Assembly (NCBI RefSeq): GCF_910592395.1
Contig: NC_088325.1
Span: 12,836,109-12,900,108, forward strand
DNA: 64,000 nt
Source of the DNA: Lineus longissimus
Taxonomy: Eukaryota > Nemertea > Pilidiophora > Heteronemertea > Lineidae
Direction of reading: 5' to 3'
Made by a program: the position numbers and the translations under genes. Position 1 is the first letter of the stretch, and every line of letters begins with the position of its first letter. Below, piece by piece: positions 53,331 to 64,000 of the stretch. The notes under the pieces were generated by a model, which saw only the letters and a program-made list of their open reading frames with translations, did no database searches and was not told the DNA's origin.

Positions 53331-56299
53331 AGTGACCTTTGACCGCGGGAACTAGTGCTCCGAACTAGTTAACTGATGTATTTAAATGATCTCATTAACT
53401 CAAATCGTTTTAGACGAGTCAGACCCGAATTAACAGTAACTACAAGGTAGCCCCTGGCACTTATGTGGCACATTTTTCCAGTGAAGCTTTGACAGCACTG
53501 TAATACTTTATCCTTAAAATTGCACTAAGTTAATACTTTCAGTTAAAATGACTTTGAGTCCTTATGTAAAACATGAAAAATTTTAAAATCGTGAAAAATG
53601 TGGCGAGTAGTGCAATCATAATACGAATTACATATTTGAAATTGCAAACGCTTAGCGTGCTGAAAGGATTTATTATGGTGTGACGGACGCTTTATTGTTC
53701 TTTTATCTGAATCTCTGAAAAGAGCCTGCTATTTTCTCTGAAAAAACAAAAATTACTTTACCCTTTAATTTTTTTTTTCATACTCTTTTACAAAGAAAGT
53801 GAAAATATATACCTCTGTTGTTTCCCCATTCATCTAAAAAAGGACGAAGGTTTATAAAAAATGTCATGAAGAAGCAATTTAAAAAAATTAAAATAGCTCA
53901 TTATAAAAATAAGACAATAGTTCCTCCTCATTGGTCGTGGTCTGCCGAACCTTCACTGCATGCTGCTCAGAGGAAATACTGTCGGCCTAAACCGCCAAAT
54001 TTCCCAGCGTTTCATTTTCGAATCACAAAATCTTTAAAAATTAAAGAATTCAAAATATTCATGATTTTTTGGATTGATGGAATACAAGATTTCTTTCGGT
54101 GTTTTTGAAACAAAAAATCTTTTTTCACGATTCTTATTTTTGAAATCTAAGTTATTTTCGCAAAAGTAAACTACCGCAAAAATTTGGCGGTTGACAGTTC
54201 ATATCATTTTCGCGAAAAGCATTGGATATCTGAGATCATCCTGGCAAGATAAGCTAATTTGTGAATATGTAATGTCTGGAATGTTGATAAGACAAACTGC
54301 CCCCCCCCCGATCTTCATCTTGTGACAACGATTTGGCTAGAAATTAATAGGTTAGATCGGCCCATAATAATAATAACTTTAAAAAATCCGCATTTCCTAT
54401 TGATGGGGTTACCATATCAGTAAAAAGAACTGAATTAGGCCAAACACTTCCCAAACCTTATAAATCTGCATATACATGTAAAAACACAATATTGCAGTTA
54501 CGTGGTGATAAACTTCGGACGGTACGTTCAATAACCATTGTAGTTTCTCTCCATAACTCATTTTCTTAGAATAGGTGGCCTATTGCCTATGAATTGATGA
54601 CTGAACAACTATCTTAAAATAACTTCTCTTATCAAAAGGCTTTGTATATTTGTGTTTTTGCATATGAGACATATCGGTTAAGTGTTTTCGTGTTAGTCGG
54701 TATCACGACATTACACGACATACTTCCTTTGTGGATATATAATACCTCAACATTCTCGACCTGTATATAAACATTCTGTACATTCAAGTCACGTGTAAAG
54801 TTTTTTTAGATCGTTATGGCCAAAGGTACTAATGTGACCAGATCACCTTTACCAAAAGATTACCCCTAACTTGGCCTACCAATACTCTTTTAAATTAACT
54901 AAAAGCCGGCCAACTATGACTTTGTTGCATTCCTTCTTGTGATCACAGTATTACAGATTAGTGAGAAGAGGTCAGCCAAGTACCGGCTTCCCTTTGGCCA
55001 GATCTATCTGAAAATCGCTTAAACTTTACGAACAAAACTGGCCGATAAAGTAAACTTTTCCCTACATTTTGGTTGCGACTTTATCCTAAAAAAATACAAA
55101 TTTGGGATGAATGGAAAATAATAATCAAGCTCTCCGATAGCTCTCTTCATGCTGCAAGTTGTTATAAGGGGATGTGTAACGTGTTTCCATCACAATAATG
55201 GTCATTTGCTCAGCTAGGCATATTGATGAAGGAACAGACAGAAGCGTGGTACAATAATTTCACAGTCCAAAAAATACTCTTCTGGAATATCAGTATGTTA
55301 CACAGTGCTTAAATTATTAATTCAGCCTGAAATGTCGACAAAGTACAACAGAGGGCTTGGACAAATACCGGGTTGATAATATACAGCGTGTCCCACCAAG
55401 ACTACTGAACAAATCATAGTTTGCGTTCACAACAAGAATAATACTGTTAAAATGTCTGTATTACTGTTACGCAAATTCATGGATATTTAGACTTCGCTTG
55501 ATATAACAAGTTAGGTGCCTTCAATGCCACTTGATGTATTACACTTATCTCAACAAATTTAGACAATTATCCATGAAAGGCCAATAAAAATACACTTGCT
55601 CACTTCCTGTGCAAAGCCCAATTAATGAAATTGTGACGTTTAACATCAACAGTGCTGTCGATACAACAATTTGTCAGTATTTGAACAGTTGCTTAAAGGG
55701 TCAAATAGGACATGAGATATGTGGGCTTCTTAAACTGGTAGGCCTCCAGCAGAACTGTAACAATCACTTCCCAGAATGGATTGTTAGCATCGGCCTTCCT
55801 GAAATTCGCAGACGATGTTCCGAACCAAAGATTGATACAGATCAGTAATAGTATAAAGGCTCATGTGACAACGCATGATGACGAGGTCTTTTGCCTTCCT
55901 GGCCACCTAAATCCCACGCCCAAGTTGCCCTTTAAACGAGTATAAAGCTACGAGTATAAATAATCGGGCCGGAGAATAAAATCTGTAAGTTCCCCAAAAG
56001 GTAAATTCATAATTATAGTAAATGTCATGTATCTGGAATAAGAATAATATATCTGTAATCAAGTCTCAAAGGGTTAACATTATAATGAATATCAATAATC
56101 ACAGGATGTCATGTATCAATTCCCTCATTAAATTACTATATATATATTTACATCATCTTGATTATAATCATTTGTTGAATATCTGAGATTAATTAAAATT
56201 ACATGCATTGCGAAGGTACAAAGTACAGTAGAAATAAATTAACACAATTTCTGGAGATCTCTTACATTATCGTTTTACGACATGGATTTAGGCCTAATT

Positions 56300-56545
56300 T
56301 TGAAGGAAGTGACTACTTGGCAAGCCCGGCTTACCAAACAGCGACTTTTTCTTGTCCTGAATGGAGAGCCGAACTCATTAATATTCAAGTAAAGTCTCCA
56401 GCTCGCCAAACAGGGTAGATTTTTAACCTGTTTGGCAAGCCCGGCTGGCCGAACAGGGTGGCTTTTTAGTGCTGTTTGGCAAGCGACTCTCCAAACAGGA
56501 CAAAAAAGGTGCCTGTTCGGCGAGCGGCTTGCCAAATAGACCCGG
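56300..56545. repeat. Cluster of inverted TTTGGCAAGC / GCTTGCCAAA repeats
   Basis: At least six copies of a cttggcaagcccggct-like word occur in both orientations, with inverted outer ends near 56315 and 56540. Probably one or two small hairpin elements. Confidence 0.6.
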
Positions 56546-57780
56546 CCAATTTTGAAATTGAATGCGTGAGTTTCCAACTATGAAAACACGTACATGTACT
56601 ATAATTGTGCACAATGCGAATATGGAGATCGATATACACTCACATTTTTACCCGATGTTCCCTAGAGTTGCAGTGTGCATAAATTTAATACGTGTAGTAT
56701 GCACGTCATATGTGGTGATGTTTAACCTATGTCTATCACTCTTTTTAGCCTGCAAATAGACAACGCCTTAAATGGCATACATCACTATCGACTGGAAAGC
56801 AACATGGAGCGAATTAGTGTCTGTAACCATGGCAACAGCAATCATGCATAGCAAACACAATATCAAAGGTGTATAAATATAATAAATCATCACCGATAAG
56901 CATGCAAATGTTTCATCATGAAAAAAAACAAAAAAACAACACGCTATACATTGAGGATATACTGCAGGGTACAACATTTTCGCCGGCGTTTCATTTTTTT
57001 GCCGATTTTACAAATAATATTGATATTGATCCGTGAAAACAAAAATCGCAAATCACTTATATTTTTTATACCCGGAAAACCGCAAGAAATTGGTTTCCGC
57101 AAAAAAGAAAGTTTAGATTTTCAACTTTGTCTTCCATATTGCCAAAATAAATAGCTGTGATGCTGAAACCTCACAGTAGCCGACCCCACCCCCACTTTTC
57201 TAATTATAAAAAAACGATCACGCCCCTTCTGTATAAAAATATAATGCTCAGTTACACTACATTTTTCTCATTTACCGCGAAGTCAGTTGTCCATATTTTT
57301 AAATTGTAAATTATTGTCTTGAAGAAATAAACATGACAAATTTGGTTCATTGCGAAAATCAAAAGAAATTCCTGAAAAAAGTTTAAAGAAGGGACGGATT
57401 TTTACTTCAATATGTTCGTTCTCTTTCTGTTTTTTTCTGAAAGTGTTCGCCGTGTTCCAAATTATGAATCAACTCTTAGATAGTAGAAACACGCGTCATT
57501 CGTCAGTTTTGGCAATTCTGATCGAACTTGATTTTGCGCTGAGCTTTAAGTACATTCTTTGAGGATTTTCACATGTCATGCAACCATAAAAGGAGGAATA
57601 TTGACCTTTAAAACCTTAAAACAAACCGTGATCTTTCGGGCATCACGGCCTCACTCACGTCATTTTAGCAAAAGGTATTTGTAATTTTACTGTCATCCGT
57701 TAGACCATGGCACATGCAATCCCCACCATGTGCTGACCTGTGTTTCGGTCATTTACCTCTTACCACTGAGAACCCCCACC

Positions 57781-60700
57781 TTACTTTGTTCCGTCACGCT
57801 GGGCAACATCATATGTCGGATCGGACCCATCTTGCCTGGGACCACGACGACGCGATGGCCCGTGCTTTGGTCCTTCACGTTGGAAAACATCATACGTTGG
57901 ATCTGTCCCATCTTGCTGGGAACCACCATCAGGTGTACTTCGGTCAACTTCCGTCCTTTGACCAACCTCTGCATACATACTGTAACCATCCGAAGTTGGT
58001 ACTGCGCAGCTGTCACCTCCTCGAATGTCATCTGACGACCCCAACCCTTTCTTGTCCCCTTTTTGGTCTCCTTTCTTGTCTCCCTTTTTCTCTTTCTTCT
58101 TCTTCTTGTCCTTCTTCGTTTTCTTCTTTGGTGTTTCTTGTTTGGGCGGCGCCGGAAAACTAGGAGCTCCGAATTGACCAAGCTCCACGTCCGCATAGGC
58201 ACTGCTCATACCAGGGACGAAGCCGTGGACGGGTTTTTTAACTTCTCCGTACTCCACAGGTCGCACAACATCGTCCTCGACATTTCCATTATAAGCATCT
58301 CGGTCTAGATTATTCGCAGGAACGTTACCATGAGGGTGGATACCTGTATTAGGGATCTCAGTTTGTGCAACAGGGCCCCCTTTCCTCGGCTTATTAACCT
58401 GAGCATAGAGTGCTTTGTTATCATTGTCCACAGGGGGTGAACCTCCCCATTTCAAAGGTCCAACTCCACCTTTTTCTGTTGGCTTCAGTTCCTCCAAATC
58501 GGATGGGTCGAAGGCTTGATTTGGAATAACGACCTTAACTTCAGAACCACTCGCAGGCCTGTCTATTCCATCAGGGCTGCACTCCCCAGTCTCAGGTTCC
58601 TTGAGCTTAGGGTTCCCAGTCATTCCTGGTGGGATGATACCAGTTCCTAAAAGGCAAATACACTCTTAGAAATAAAGGTTTTTTTGGAATTTGGAAAACC
58701 TTTACAAGAGTATGCGGCTTTTTATTTCAGCATGTTTGTTCTTTTCCTGTTTCATTAGAAAACTACTTTTCTTAAAGTGTGTGAAGCTTTTTCAAGTCTG
58801 TTGTCGGTATTTTCATTACGCACAAATGCTGGCGAAGAACCTTTCGCACCATGCGAGTGTCCACCGACATCGGACTTTACTTCACCCCGCTAACACGTCG
58901 ATACGTCATTTCCCTTGTCGTCGTAGTATCGAGGTTATCGAGCGCCTTCACCATTATGTCGTGGTGAAGTCACTCGTCTCCGCACAGCGAGTCGCCATGC
59001 ATCGATGGCCACACAAAGGGCTCGGTCACTTGAGTCAAGTCGGGATTAAAATCAGAATATCGAGTTAATTTAGTCTAATTATGAATTTGTCTGTTATATG
59101 CGCTATTCAATGATGGGAACTGCTACAGTAGAGTGGAAGATGACTGGGCAACCGACAGTTTGGAAATAGTTCCCTATATAATGCCAATGGTTCCTTTTAG
59201 TAAAGGTCCACACATTTATCACCCCTTTAGAGGTACTTTATGAAAATGAAAGCCCCCTAAATATTTGTTTTGGAGAACCGGGAAGACCTCTTAGGGCTTT
59301 TCATTTAGCTGAAAAACCTCCATGGGTTTCACAGTACCGTTGACTAAAAAGGCCAGGTTCAAGGTTTTTCGAAAGCTCATAACTCTTTATTTCTTATAGG
59401 AAGTTCATAGCAACATGTGCGAGTATGATATCATCAAAGTCTTCTTAATCGCAGACCGATAATTAAAGATTATTGGTTTGAAAATAACCAGAGAGGGTGT
59501 GCCGGTGTAACAGTAACAAATGCCCCCCTGGAAAAAGTGTCCGGCCCTATTGTATTCTGCAATATGGTTCTATAGAGACCCTGACCGTCAATAGCTCAGA
59601 GATTGAAGCGCATAATAGAATCCTTTGTTTCCCGGGCATTTTATCCTAGGACATTTTAAACTTCTACACCGGCTTCAAAATGATGAACTTATGCCCTGCG
59701 AAAGTCCCAAGTAGCGTGTTATGTGTATTGAAAAGCTAGACAGCGTAACAAAACACACAACATCGAATTTACACAAGATTTACATTACAGTGCAATATAT
59801 TAAGCAATACATTGAGTGTGCAGTGAATTGAGCAATACATTTACTACATCCAAAGCGAGATCAGTACAACTAATACTTTCTTGGTCATTCCGTATTGTTT
59901 TTAGGGTTGTCAGGGTCGAGTCATGGTTGAGACGACTGGGCGGAAAAGACCAGACTCTTTAGAAATAATGAAGGGTTTTGAGCTTTTGAAAATCCTTTAA
60001 ATATTTTTAACCAACAACATGCACTCCTTAGATACGGGGTGTAGAGAGGCTTTTTTCATCGAAATAAAAAAAGTGTTCCAGGTTTTTCAGTGTCTCAAAA
60101 ACAATTTTGGGTTTTCGCTTTGGTAAAAAACATCCAAAGGATCAAGATTTGTGTTTGCTGAAAAACGTTAAAAAGCTGAAAGACTTAAGAGTGAACATCC
60201 TCTGCGGTCAGAGTATTGATAGCTGATTAGCTCTTTCAACATGCGTTTAAAAAATGATTCTCTCTGAGAGCGTTGGTTCCCGACAAGTTCCTAATATTTC
60301 ATGGAGCCCTGATGTCCAAGTTGCCGCAAGTTCCGAACTCGTTGACACTGTGCAGCCCGGTAAGCACGTCATTCTGTGACTGCCAGCTAGGTCGCCATTT
60401 TGTTTCACCTTCTCCACGATTCTTGGAGTAGATCACAGGCGCTTGAAACTATCAGAGTCTTTGCGATCGATCCACCTCGAATTACTAAGTAACTGATACA
60501 CGCAACCTACGAACAGACAGTACACGAAGTACTAGTGTATGTATATTGTTTGTAGGCTGCAGGTCAGTTTGGTGTTGAGTGATTGGATTGTGATCGTTGT
60601 CCGGTGATCTTTTCAGGCACCTCTGACCGTACGCTATAATGGAATTCAGTGTTGGCAGTGAGAATAGCCTTTCTTCTGCTTGGCGAATGCTCAACTCAAT

Positions 60701-61654
60701 ATTTGTTATTTTCATTACCTTTGAGCCCACCAGCTGAATGATAAAGGTCGTTTTCCTTCATCCCATTGCCGTGATCACCTTCGAAACCTTTGTTGTTGAC
60801 ACAACCTCCTTCTGAACCATTAATACTTTTATCACTAGATCCAACTGAATTTCTTCGTCGTTTTGATATTTTGTGGGAGTTCTTCTTCTCTTTTCTGAAA
60901 TGGTTTGATTTAAAACTTGTTTAAGTACATTGCATACTCAAGAGAAAAGTCAAAGGGAAATAATGTCGAAGATTTTGTTCATTACCCTCAAATAAGAGTT
61001 AGAGTGAACCTCTTGTGGAAAAGAAGTGTTTTCCTTTAATTTCTTTTGATGCATTGCAGTCGAGCATTAACTCGCATGCCTGTAGTGTCAGTGAGCAGTA
61101 TACAACTATTAATGCATTCCGTATAAAAACATTTTTTTGTTGAATTAGCTAAAACATTTATTTTGTTGTTTACTTGGTGACACATGAAAGATTGCATACT
61201 TTTTGAATTTTATCAACTCCCATAGTATCATCAATAATCAACTGTGGCTGCATGTAGCGAGATCAAAAAAGTAGTTTGAAAAATAAAGTTTGATCCAATT
61301 ATCTTCATTGGTAATTGCGCATTTACATTATTTTCGGGCCTATAAACGCATTTTTCCTCTCGGCGGCCATTTGGGACGAATAGCATCAAATTTTAACCTG
61401 CCAGGGTGGAGAAGTGTCGAAAAAGAGGTATATGCACATTGCTCAATAATCAATGGAGGTAGTATTCTATCTTAGCTACATGCATCCGGAATCTATCGCC
61501 AAGGTATATTCCAAATCGTTTTCGTGTCACCTGGCTACTGTTTAACGAACAACCCTCTCGTTCAGTGGACACTATTATACTTACACGCAATAGACAACTA
61601 TGACTACACAAACGATGATGCCGACGGCAGCACCCACTATTCCACCAATCATGC
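57781..61654 (-). CDS. Gene G: transmembrane receptor, 3' part (TM, linker, tyrosine/lysine-rich tail)
   Basis: Exons in order: 61585-61654 (70 nt, TM, GMIGGIVGAAVGIIVCVVIV); 60719-60894 (176 nt, linker KEKKNSHKISKRRRNSVGSS...); 57781-58646 (tail, about 287 residues to TAA). Phases join exactly: 1 in, 2, 1, stop. About 369 residues are visible; the ectodomain lies right of 64000. The tail has YAQV, YNGN, YGEV, YADV, YAEV and YDV twice, plus a lysine block (KKKTKKDKKKKKEKKGDKKG). YADVELGQFGAPSF closely matches TYAEVGRFGAPSL in gene F, so the tails are related. A ~26-residue unit with DPTYDV is repeated at the C terminus. The AAAGTAAGG around the stop could also be a splice donor, so the true C terminus is not certain. 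The ectodomain type is unknown; SRCR is likely from kinship with F. Confidence 0.7.
58647..60718. other. Intron of gene G between linker and tail exons
   Basis: About 2.1 kb, AT rich, no open frame with a recognisable domain. Homopolymer-rich words recur but no clear element was found. Confidence 0.45.
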
Positions 61655-62146
61655 CTGTAAGAGAAGGATACAATTTATTCAATAAAAGTCGTTAGCAGCT
61701 TTTTCCTAACCAAATAATCCAGACTCCACATCTTAAAATGTTGGACGGGAAAGGATTTCGCTGCAACCCTTGTATAAATCCCCCCCAAAAAATGATTTTC
61801 TACCTGAAAATGAACTATACTTTTTATTTATTTGTTAAAATTTTTCGAATAGTTGTGAGCGGCACTTTTGGAAAATCAGCTACAAAACCCATCTGAAAAT
61901 TTACGATTCAAGGTCACTTGTAATGTGTGTTAAGCAATATTAACTTTCTCAAATATGGTCGCGAAGTTTAACCGGTCTTCCTGACAATTGGCCTATCCAA
62001 TATATATGGTGGTAGGCTTTGTATTATATGTCTGTTCCTAGTAATGAAGACCTGTCCACTTCGAGACATTAATAATATACCTGCGAATGCCTGGAACATC
62101 ACTAGAAGAAGGTCTTTTCCGACTTCTTATCGGTTTCTCTTTTTTT

Positions 62147-62415
62147 CCTGATTTATCCGACAAAAGTCAGACTTTTCCGTGAAAAGACGGATTTTTTAAA
62201 ACCCTGTGAAAAATGAGGTGTGAGCCAAACACTCAGAGTAACCCTTAGTGTGAATAGTAATCACATGTTGCTCACTCAATAGGTCATTTCATCAACCCCT
62301 TTCAACATACGCTTATGATCTTTAACACCCTTTTTCGGGAAGCCTTAGTATTTTTCACAGGTTTTCCGGAAATCCAATCATTCAGGGAAAGTCGGACTTT
62401 TGTCGGATAAATCTG
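62147..62415. mobile_element. Inverted-repeat (MITE-like) element
   Basis: GATTTATCCGACAAAAGTCA at the left is mirrored by a GACTTTTGTCGGATAAATC-type end at the right. The matching ends run about 28 bp with one or two mismatches. The inside has no coding capacity. Confidence 0.65.
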
Positions 62416-62937
62416 TAAAAGCTTGGAATTTATAATATTTGTGCATCTGTCTGCATACTCATTGATTATAAAGTTCGGGCTTATTGTATGATCATATTAT
62501 GGAGTATGTTTGGGCATGCAAATCATGAAATAAGTACCAACGGATCTCTCCTCGCCATTTTTATAGATTATATACGAATGATCGTTATTACCAACAAAAA
62601 TATTTGGTCTCAGCTTGGCCTATTTTGAAGGAACAGAAAAAATGTAAATTTTCAATTCAATTCAATTCAAATGAAGAACAGGTGGTCCATTGTAAGTCCA
62701 ACATAATGTTATATTCACTTACTTGGATTGTAAGAAACTACTAATCTATAAAAGGACTGTTCATCCAATCAAAATACGGTTTCTGTTGAATGCAAACCAG
62801 GAAGTACTGCAAGGTAGTTAGCTAGTCTGCAATAGCTTATAAACAACCTATGTTCACACTCTTCACGAACTATTTTACTACAGAAAGCATAAGAAGAGAT
62901 GAAAAGAGTTGATAGAATCCGACCACGCCAATTCTTA

Positions 62938-63075
62938 ACCGGTGTGACATCAGTTGTTGTTCCCTACATTTCAATGTTCCCCCAAAAGTAAATAGCTAGA
63001 GAGACCATACATTTCCATTAGGAAAGAAACAAAGAAAAACGCGTCAATCTCTGTCAGCCTTCCCAACGAACACAC
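62938..63075. repeat. Dispersed repeat, copy 2
   Basis: Partner of 41325-41475, same orientation, sharing ccggtgtgacatc, agctagagagacca and gtcaatct. Confidence 0.55.
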
Positions 63076-63299
63076 AGCAACCTTATCTACCGGTTTCACA
63101 TACCATCTACGTTGTGACTGTTTGCATGTCACTTGCCATACGAGGAAAATTTCATGCAGTAAAACGAATAATCTGTTGGTACATGGCTGTATCTAGCATG
63201 CTGGTTAAAAATGCAGGAACATGCTACTAATTTCATGCATTTTCAGCACTATCGATGGGCGAAATGGGAAATATATATCAAACATGCTCATAAAACATT

Positions 63300-63415
63300 T
63301 GAATAGGCGAAACAGGAATAGGCGAAACAGGAATTAGGCGAAACAGGAAGTAGGCGAATCAGGAATAGGCGAATAAGGAATTAGGTGAAACAGGAATAGG
63401 TGAAACAGGAATACA
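63300..63415. repeat. Minisatellite of a ~17-18-bp unit
   Basis: About seven imperfect copies of aataggcgaaacagg with small length and base differences. Confidence 0.8.
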
Positions 63416-63677
63416 CCCATAAAACTGGGCGTATCTCTCATTCTCAGATAAGCTTATCAGTTTGTACATAGGTATAAAATTTGTTATTCTGCTGGCCAGA
63501 TGCCCTAACTTGCATGCCATTTTGTACATTCGACATACCAAGCAATCTTGTGGTCTGGTCGCCAAACAGTAGAACCTCCTCGTTGAAAGTGAAAGTGTGT
63601 TTGATTTTGATAGTATACTTTTAATAACAAGAGGATGATAACGCGATGTCTACGAGCTTTGAAGGTTTATATGTTTG

Positions 63678-63735
63678 AACTTGACCTTGACCTTGATGGT
63701 GACCTTAAAGGTGACCTTCAAGATGACCTTTCAGG
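63678..63735. repeat. TGACCTT direct repeats
   Basis: Five copies of TGACCTT in about 60 bp, three of them at 12-bp spacing. TGACCT is the complement of AGGTCA, the nuclear-receptor half-site, but the spacing also fits a simple minisatellite. Confidence 0.6.
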
Positions 63736-64000
63736 TACATAATCTGAAGAGCGTCCTACCTTTTTAAAGATTTTATTTCCAGGTCACGAGTTAGTTTCAA
63801 AGAAGGACTAGTCGCCATGGTACAGATAAAAGTTAGGCTCACTGCACAAATACATGGCTGACTTTCAAAAATGAAAATATAAAAATGTCACTAGCTTCCT
63901 GAATTTTCGTTTATCGACGAGTACACCACCGAATATCGAAATGTACACAAAGTGTATGTACAAGGACTCTACCGGTCGGATTACAGACATACATGTATCA

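Larger units (their letters stand above)
50803..57780. other. Intergenic region between convergent genes F and G
   Basis: About 7 kb of AT-rich sequence. Frames here are short and none shows a recognisable domain or a chain of phase-compatible exons. It contains two repeat clusters (53090-53330 and 56300-56545). No tRNA or rRNA gene was recognised. Confidence 0.5.
61655..64000. other. Right-hand end of the window, probably intronic to gene G
   Basis: No SRCR, CUB-like or stalk exon was seen on the minus strand. It holds an inverted-repeat element, a dispersed repeat, a minisatellite and a TGACCTT cluster, listed separately. Confidence 0.45.

Noticed and set aside
55609-55848. 79-codon plus-strand frame in the F/G intergenic region
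   Set aside because: No recognisable domain, no phase-matched neighbours, and isolated in AT-rich sequence; length is within chance expectation.
57753-58202. Other frames across the gene G tail exon, both strands
   Set aside because: Lysine codon runs keep neighbouring frames open. The chosen frame joins in phase with the two upstream exons and has tyrosine motifs shared with gene F.
63300-63415. Regular repeats that could suggest a CRISPR array
   Set aside because: Units are adjacent with no unique spacers, imperfect in length, and the DNA is clearly animal. It is a minisatellite.

Overview
The window is animal (metazoan) nuclear DNA. Coding sequence is broken into short exons with GT-AG introns and consistent phases, and there is no operon structure. 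The proteins are scavenger-receptor cysteine-rich (SRCR) membrane receptors. A tandem SRCR array, an AT-rich background, and frequent 'aggcct' and 'acatgtacatgt' words suggest an invertebrate deuterostome, most likely an echinoderm. The class cannot be fixed from sequence alone.

Layout. From 1 to about 37.9 kb lies a tandem array of five minus-strand paralogues, called A to E here. A runs off the left edge. B, C, D and E can be modelled from signal peptide to stop codon. The repeat period is about 7.7-8.1 kb once inserted elements are discounted. From 38.3 to 50.7 kb a plus-strand relative, F, lies head-to-head with E; its 11 exons join into one 1042-residue frame. About 7 kb with no recognisable gene follows. 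The 3' end of a minus-strand gene G (membrane segment, linker and cytoplasmic tail; 57.8-61.7 kb) comes next, and its ectodomain lies beyond the right edge.

Architecture. Genes B-F share one plan: short signal peptide, three group-A-like SRCR domains (six cysteines each, each split over two exons with a phase-2 internal intron), a 126-residue CUB-like domain in one exon, a Ser/Thr/Pro mucin-like stalk, one transmembrane segment, and a tail rich in YxxV/YxxL tyrosine motifs. B and E share stalk and tail type I; C and D share type II. F has a much longer tail, and that tail shares modules with G. The proteins look like coelomocyte-type innate immune receptors that signal through SH2-domain partners. 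That role is inferred from family and motifs.

Most notable observations. The first half of SRCR domain 1 is present as two or three tandem exon copies in A, C, D and E. The copies are asymmetric in phase (1 in, 2 out), so two cannot be spliced together in frame, and neighbours are only 61-63 bp apart. This is the layout of mutually exclusive alternative exons, with decayed extra copies beside them. The copies differ most in one loop. Gene D has lost the splice donor after its transmembrane exon and would make a tailless receptor. Gene E is a mosaic, B-like in its 3' half and D-like in its 5' half. Genes B and E carry a duplicated splice donor that could add 17 in-frame residues. A 2.7-kb terminal-inverted-repeat transposon (gene B) and a 523-bp near-perfect palindrome (gene E) interrupt introns. 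All gene models are read by eye from splice signals and phase; none has transcript support here.
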